Below, piece by piece: positions 5,535-7,235 of a stretch of 7,235 bases of DNA. Source of the stretch: Planctomycetaceae bacterium (GTDB lineage Bacteria; Planctomycetota; Planctomycetia; Planctomycetales; Planctomycetaceae); NCBI GenBank assembly GCA_023258825.1, contig JALQWE010000077.1:3945-11179 (forward strand), written 5' to 3'. How positions within the stretch are numbered: the stretch's first letter is position 1; each line of letters begins with the position of its first letter. The notes under the pieces are model-generated. The model was given only the letters and a program-made list of their open reading frames with translations. It did no database searches and was not told the origin of the DNA. Both the position numbers and the translations under genes were made by a program.

Positions 5535-6953
5535 ATGACTGAAACCAGGACGATTCGAGTTGAGGCCCTGACGCGAGTTGAGGGAGAAGGGGGACTTGTT
5601 GTTCGTCTGAACGGCAGGTGTGTGGAAGACGTTCAGTTATCGATTTATGAGCCGCCCCGATTTTTCGAAGGTTTTCTGCGAGGCAGGCCAATCGAAGAAG
5701 TGCCGGATATTACGGCGCGGATTTGTGGCATCTGTCCAGTGGCTTATCAGATGACGGCAGTGCACGCGTTGGAGAAGCCGCTTGGAGTCACGGTGACACC
5801 TGAAATTCGGGAATTGCGCAGATTGCTCTACTGCGGTGAATGGATTGAAAGCCATGGGCTGCACATGCATCTGCTGCAGGCTCCCGATTTCTTCGGGGTT
5901 GCCAGTGGGATCGAACTGGCGGGGCGTTTTCCGACAGAGGTCACTCGCGGGCTGACCCTGAAAAAGTACGGAAACACGCTGCTGGAAATTCTTGGTGGTC
6001 GCGCTATTCATCCGGTCAACGTGGCGATCGGTGGCTTCTATCGGTCGCCGTCAAAAGACGCACTGCAGCGGCTGATTCCATCATTTGAATGGGGGCTGGC
6101 TGCAGCCGTTGAAGCGACTCGCTGGGTCGCGGGGTTTGACTTTCCCGAGTTCTCCGCGGAGCGAGAACTGGTGGCTCTGCAGCATCCCGACGAATACCCG
6201 ATGAACGAAGGTGATATGGTCAGTTCACGCGGCCTGCATATTCCGGTAGATCAATTCAAGGAGACATTTCATGAACACCACGTCGCTCACAGTACGGCAT
6301 TGCATGCGCTGCGATCGGCGGATCAGGGGAGTTATCAGGTCGGTCCGCTGGCTCGTGTGAGTCTCAATCGTGATCGTCTGAGTGAGTCAGCGCGGCGCGT
6401 CGCGGATGAAATCGGGTTTGAAACACCTTGTTACAATCCCTTTATGGCGATTATCGCGCGAGGACTGGAGTTGATTCATGCCTTCGAGGAAGGTTTGCAG
6501 ATCCTGCGACGCTATCAGCCACTCAAGCTCTCGCGGATGTCCTATCGTCATCAGCCGGGTTCCGGGTGTGCAGCGACTGAAGCTCCGCGGGGACTGATTT
6601 TTCATCGCTACGAAATGAATGAGGCGGGGCAGGTCCTGACTGCGGAAATCATTCCGCCAACATCGCAGAATCAGCGTCAGATTGAATTGGACCTGATGCG
6701 GTGGATTCCGTCGATTCTGGTCGATGATGAGCAGAAAGTTGCTGATGACTGCGAACGCCTGATTCGTTCCTATGACCCCTGCATCAGTTGCTCAACGCAT
6801 TTTCTGAGGCTGCAGTTGGTTCGATCACCTGCGAAAGAGGCAGCAATCCGTATTCCGGATCCGACATCGGTGACGCCGGCAGTCTTCCCGAATGTGGGGG
6901 AACCTTCGAGTTCAGAGCGAATTACCACTTCGATTCAACGGAGTGACGGGTGA
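5535..6953 (+). CDS. [NiFe] hydrogenase large (alpha, catalytic) subunit, group 3b-like
   Basis: This 472-residue protein is the subunit that holds the Ni-Fe(CN)2CO centre where H2 is split or made. The four metal-ligand cysteines are present in two motifs: R62-I-C64-G-I-C67 and D414-P-C416-I-S-C419-S-T-H422. The N-terminal RVEGEGG (14-20) supplies the conserved glutamate, and EAPRGLIFHRYE (349-360) with IIPPTSQNQ (372-380) matches cytoplasmic group 3 enzymes. RICGICPVAYQM and DPCISCSTHFLRL together fit group 3b, the NADP-linked bidirectional or sulfhydrogenase-like type. The ATG is chosen because it directly precedes the family N-terminus and no upstream in-frame start exists back to a stop at 5448; there is no clear Shine-Dalgarno site. 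The stop overlaps the next gene's GTG by four bases. Two oddities stand out: no delta, gamma or beta subunit gene lies upstream, and 46 residues rich in Pro, Ser and Thr follow the FLRL where relatives usually end soon after. The group is less certain than the function. Confidence 0.93.
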   Translation: MTETRTIRVEALTRVEGEGGLVVRLNGRCVEDVQLSIYEPPRFFEGFLRGRPIEEVPDITARICGICPVAYQMTAVHALEKPLGVTVTPEIRELRRLLYCGEWIESHGLHMHLLQAPDFFGVASGIELAGRFPTEVTRGLTLKKYGNTLLEILGGRAIHPVNVAIGGFYRSPSKDALQRLIPSFEWGLAAAVEATRWVAGFDFPEFSAERELVALQHPDEYPMNEGDMVSSRGLHIPVDQFKETFHEHHVAHSTALHALRSADQGSYQVGPLARVSLNRDRLSESARRVADEIGFETPCYNPFMAIIARGLELIHAFEEGLQILRRYQPLKLSRMSYRHQPGSGCAATEAPRGLIFHRYEMNEAGQVLTAEIIPPTSQNQRQIELDLMRWIPSILVDDEQKVADDCERLIRSYDPCISCSTHFLRLQLVRSPAKEAAIRIPDPTSVTPAVFPNVGEPSSSERITTSIQRSDG

Positions 6954-7235
6954 AGACAGCGTCTGAACGGTTGGTCGTGGGTATCGGAAGTTCCCATGGT
7001 GATGATCAGGCGGGCTGGCTGGTGGCCGATCTGTTGCAGCAACGACTGGAACGCGGAGAAGTCGTGTTATCGGGATGCCGGGTCAGAAAAGCAGCGGTTC
7101 CCCTGGACCTGCTGCACTGGCTGGATGGCGTGTCCGAATTGATTATCTGCGACGCATGTGTTGCTGAAAATCCTGATGCCACTGTACAGAAATTGACACT
7201 GACCGATGGTGACGATGGTCAGCTACTGGAAGACC
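6950..7235 (+). CDS. Hydrogenase maturation endopeptidase (HybD/HyaD-like, peptidase M52), incomplete at right edge
   Basis: The reading frame starts at GTG 6950, inside the hydrogenase stop codon region (GTGA overlap), and stays open to the window edge, giving 95 residues. The N-terminus LVVGIGSSHGDDQAGWLVAD (8-27) is the nickel-sensing loop of the family, and ELIICDACVAENP (63-75) matches the central strand bearing the second ligand. By alignment with E. coli HybD, D19 stands in for E16 and D68 for D62; the third ligand, a histidine, would lie beyond the window. Family members check nickel insertion and cut the C-terminal tail from the large subunit just after its last metal-binding motif. 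GGAG at 6940-6943 is six bases before the start, and an in-frame stop at 6944-6946 rules out any earlier start. The overlap suggests translational coupling with the large subunit, its probable substrate. Family identity is clear despite truncation. Confidence 0.88.
   Translation, partial: MKTASERLVVGIGSSHGDDQAGWLVADLLQQRLERGEVVLSGCRVRKAAVPLDLLHWLDGVSELIICDACVAENPDATVQKLTLTDGDDGQLLED

Noticed and set aside
5139..5538. Two overlapping plus-strand frames (5139-5450 and 5317-5538) upstream of the hydrogenase, one ending in an ATGA overlap with its start
   Set aside because: The overlap looks operon-like, but neither frame has a ribosome site, a hydrogenase small-subunit cysteine pattern or any recognisable domain.

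Overview
The window looks like ordinary chromosomal DNA from a member of the Planctomycetota. This is inferred from a DUF1552 twin-arginine-type protein of the kind expanded in that phylum, a short TruD N-terminus of the planctomycete style, loosely packed genes with long gaps, moderately high G+C, and genes that mix clear and absent Shine-Dalgarno sites. No species can be named from sequence reading alone. I found no tRNA, rRNA, CRISPR array, insertion sequence or phage gene.

Layout, left to right. The left edge (1-91, minus) holds the first 30 codons of a truD-like tRNA pseudouridine synthase gene that runs out of the window. Behind it, on the same strand, is a complete TerC-family membrane protein (197-1114). 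A 484-base gap containing a perfect TATAAT hexamer leads into a plus-strand DinB-superfamily protein (1599-2120). Next, also on the plus strand, is an unfamiliar 374-residue protein with a Rossmann-like N-terminus and two C-terminal membrane helices (2286-3410). A convergent minus-strand gene encodes a DUF1552 protein (3662-4966), whose start is set by a strong AAGGAG site rather than the longer reading frame. A 568-base gap with no convincing gene follows. Last is a plus-strand hydrogenase unit: the catalytic large subunit of a group 3-type (most like 3b) [NiFe] hydrogenase (5535-6953), overlapping by four bases the start of a hydrogenase maturation endopeptidase (6950 to the right edge, incomplete).

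How the genes work together. The only clear functional pair is the hydrogenase large subunit and its maturation protease, which appear translationally coupled. The usual electron-transfer partners of a group 3b enzyme (small subunit, flavoprotein, iron-sulfur subunit) are not upstream, so they must lie downstream of the window or elsewhere. The large subunit also carries an unusually long C-terminal tail beyond its last metal-binding motif, and this is the most interesting point in the window. The other genes look like unrelated single transcription units. I see no evidence for a wholly new multi-gene system here.
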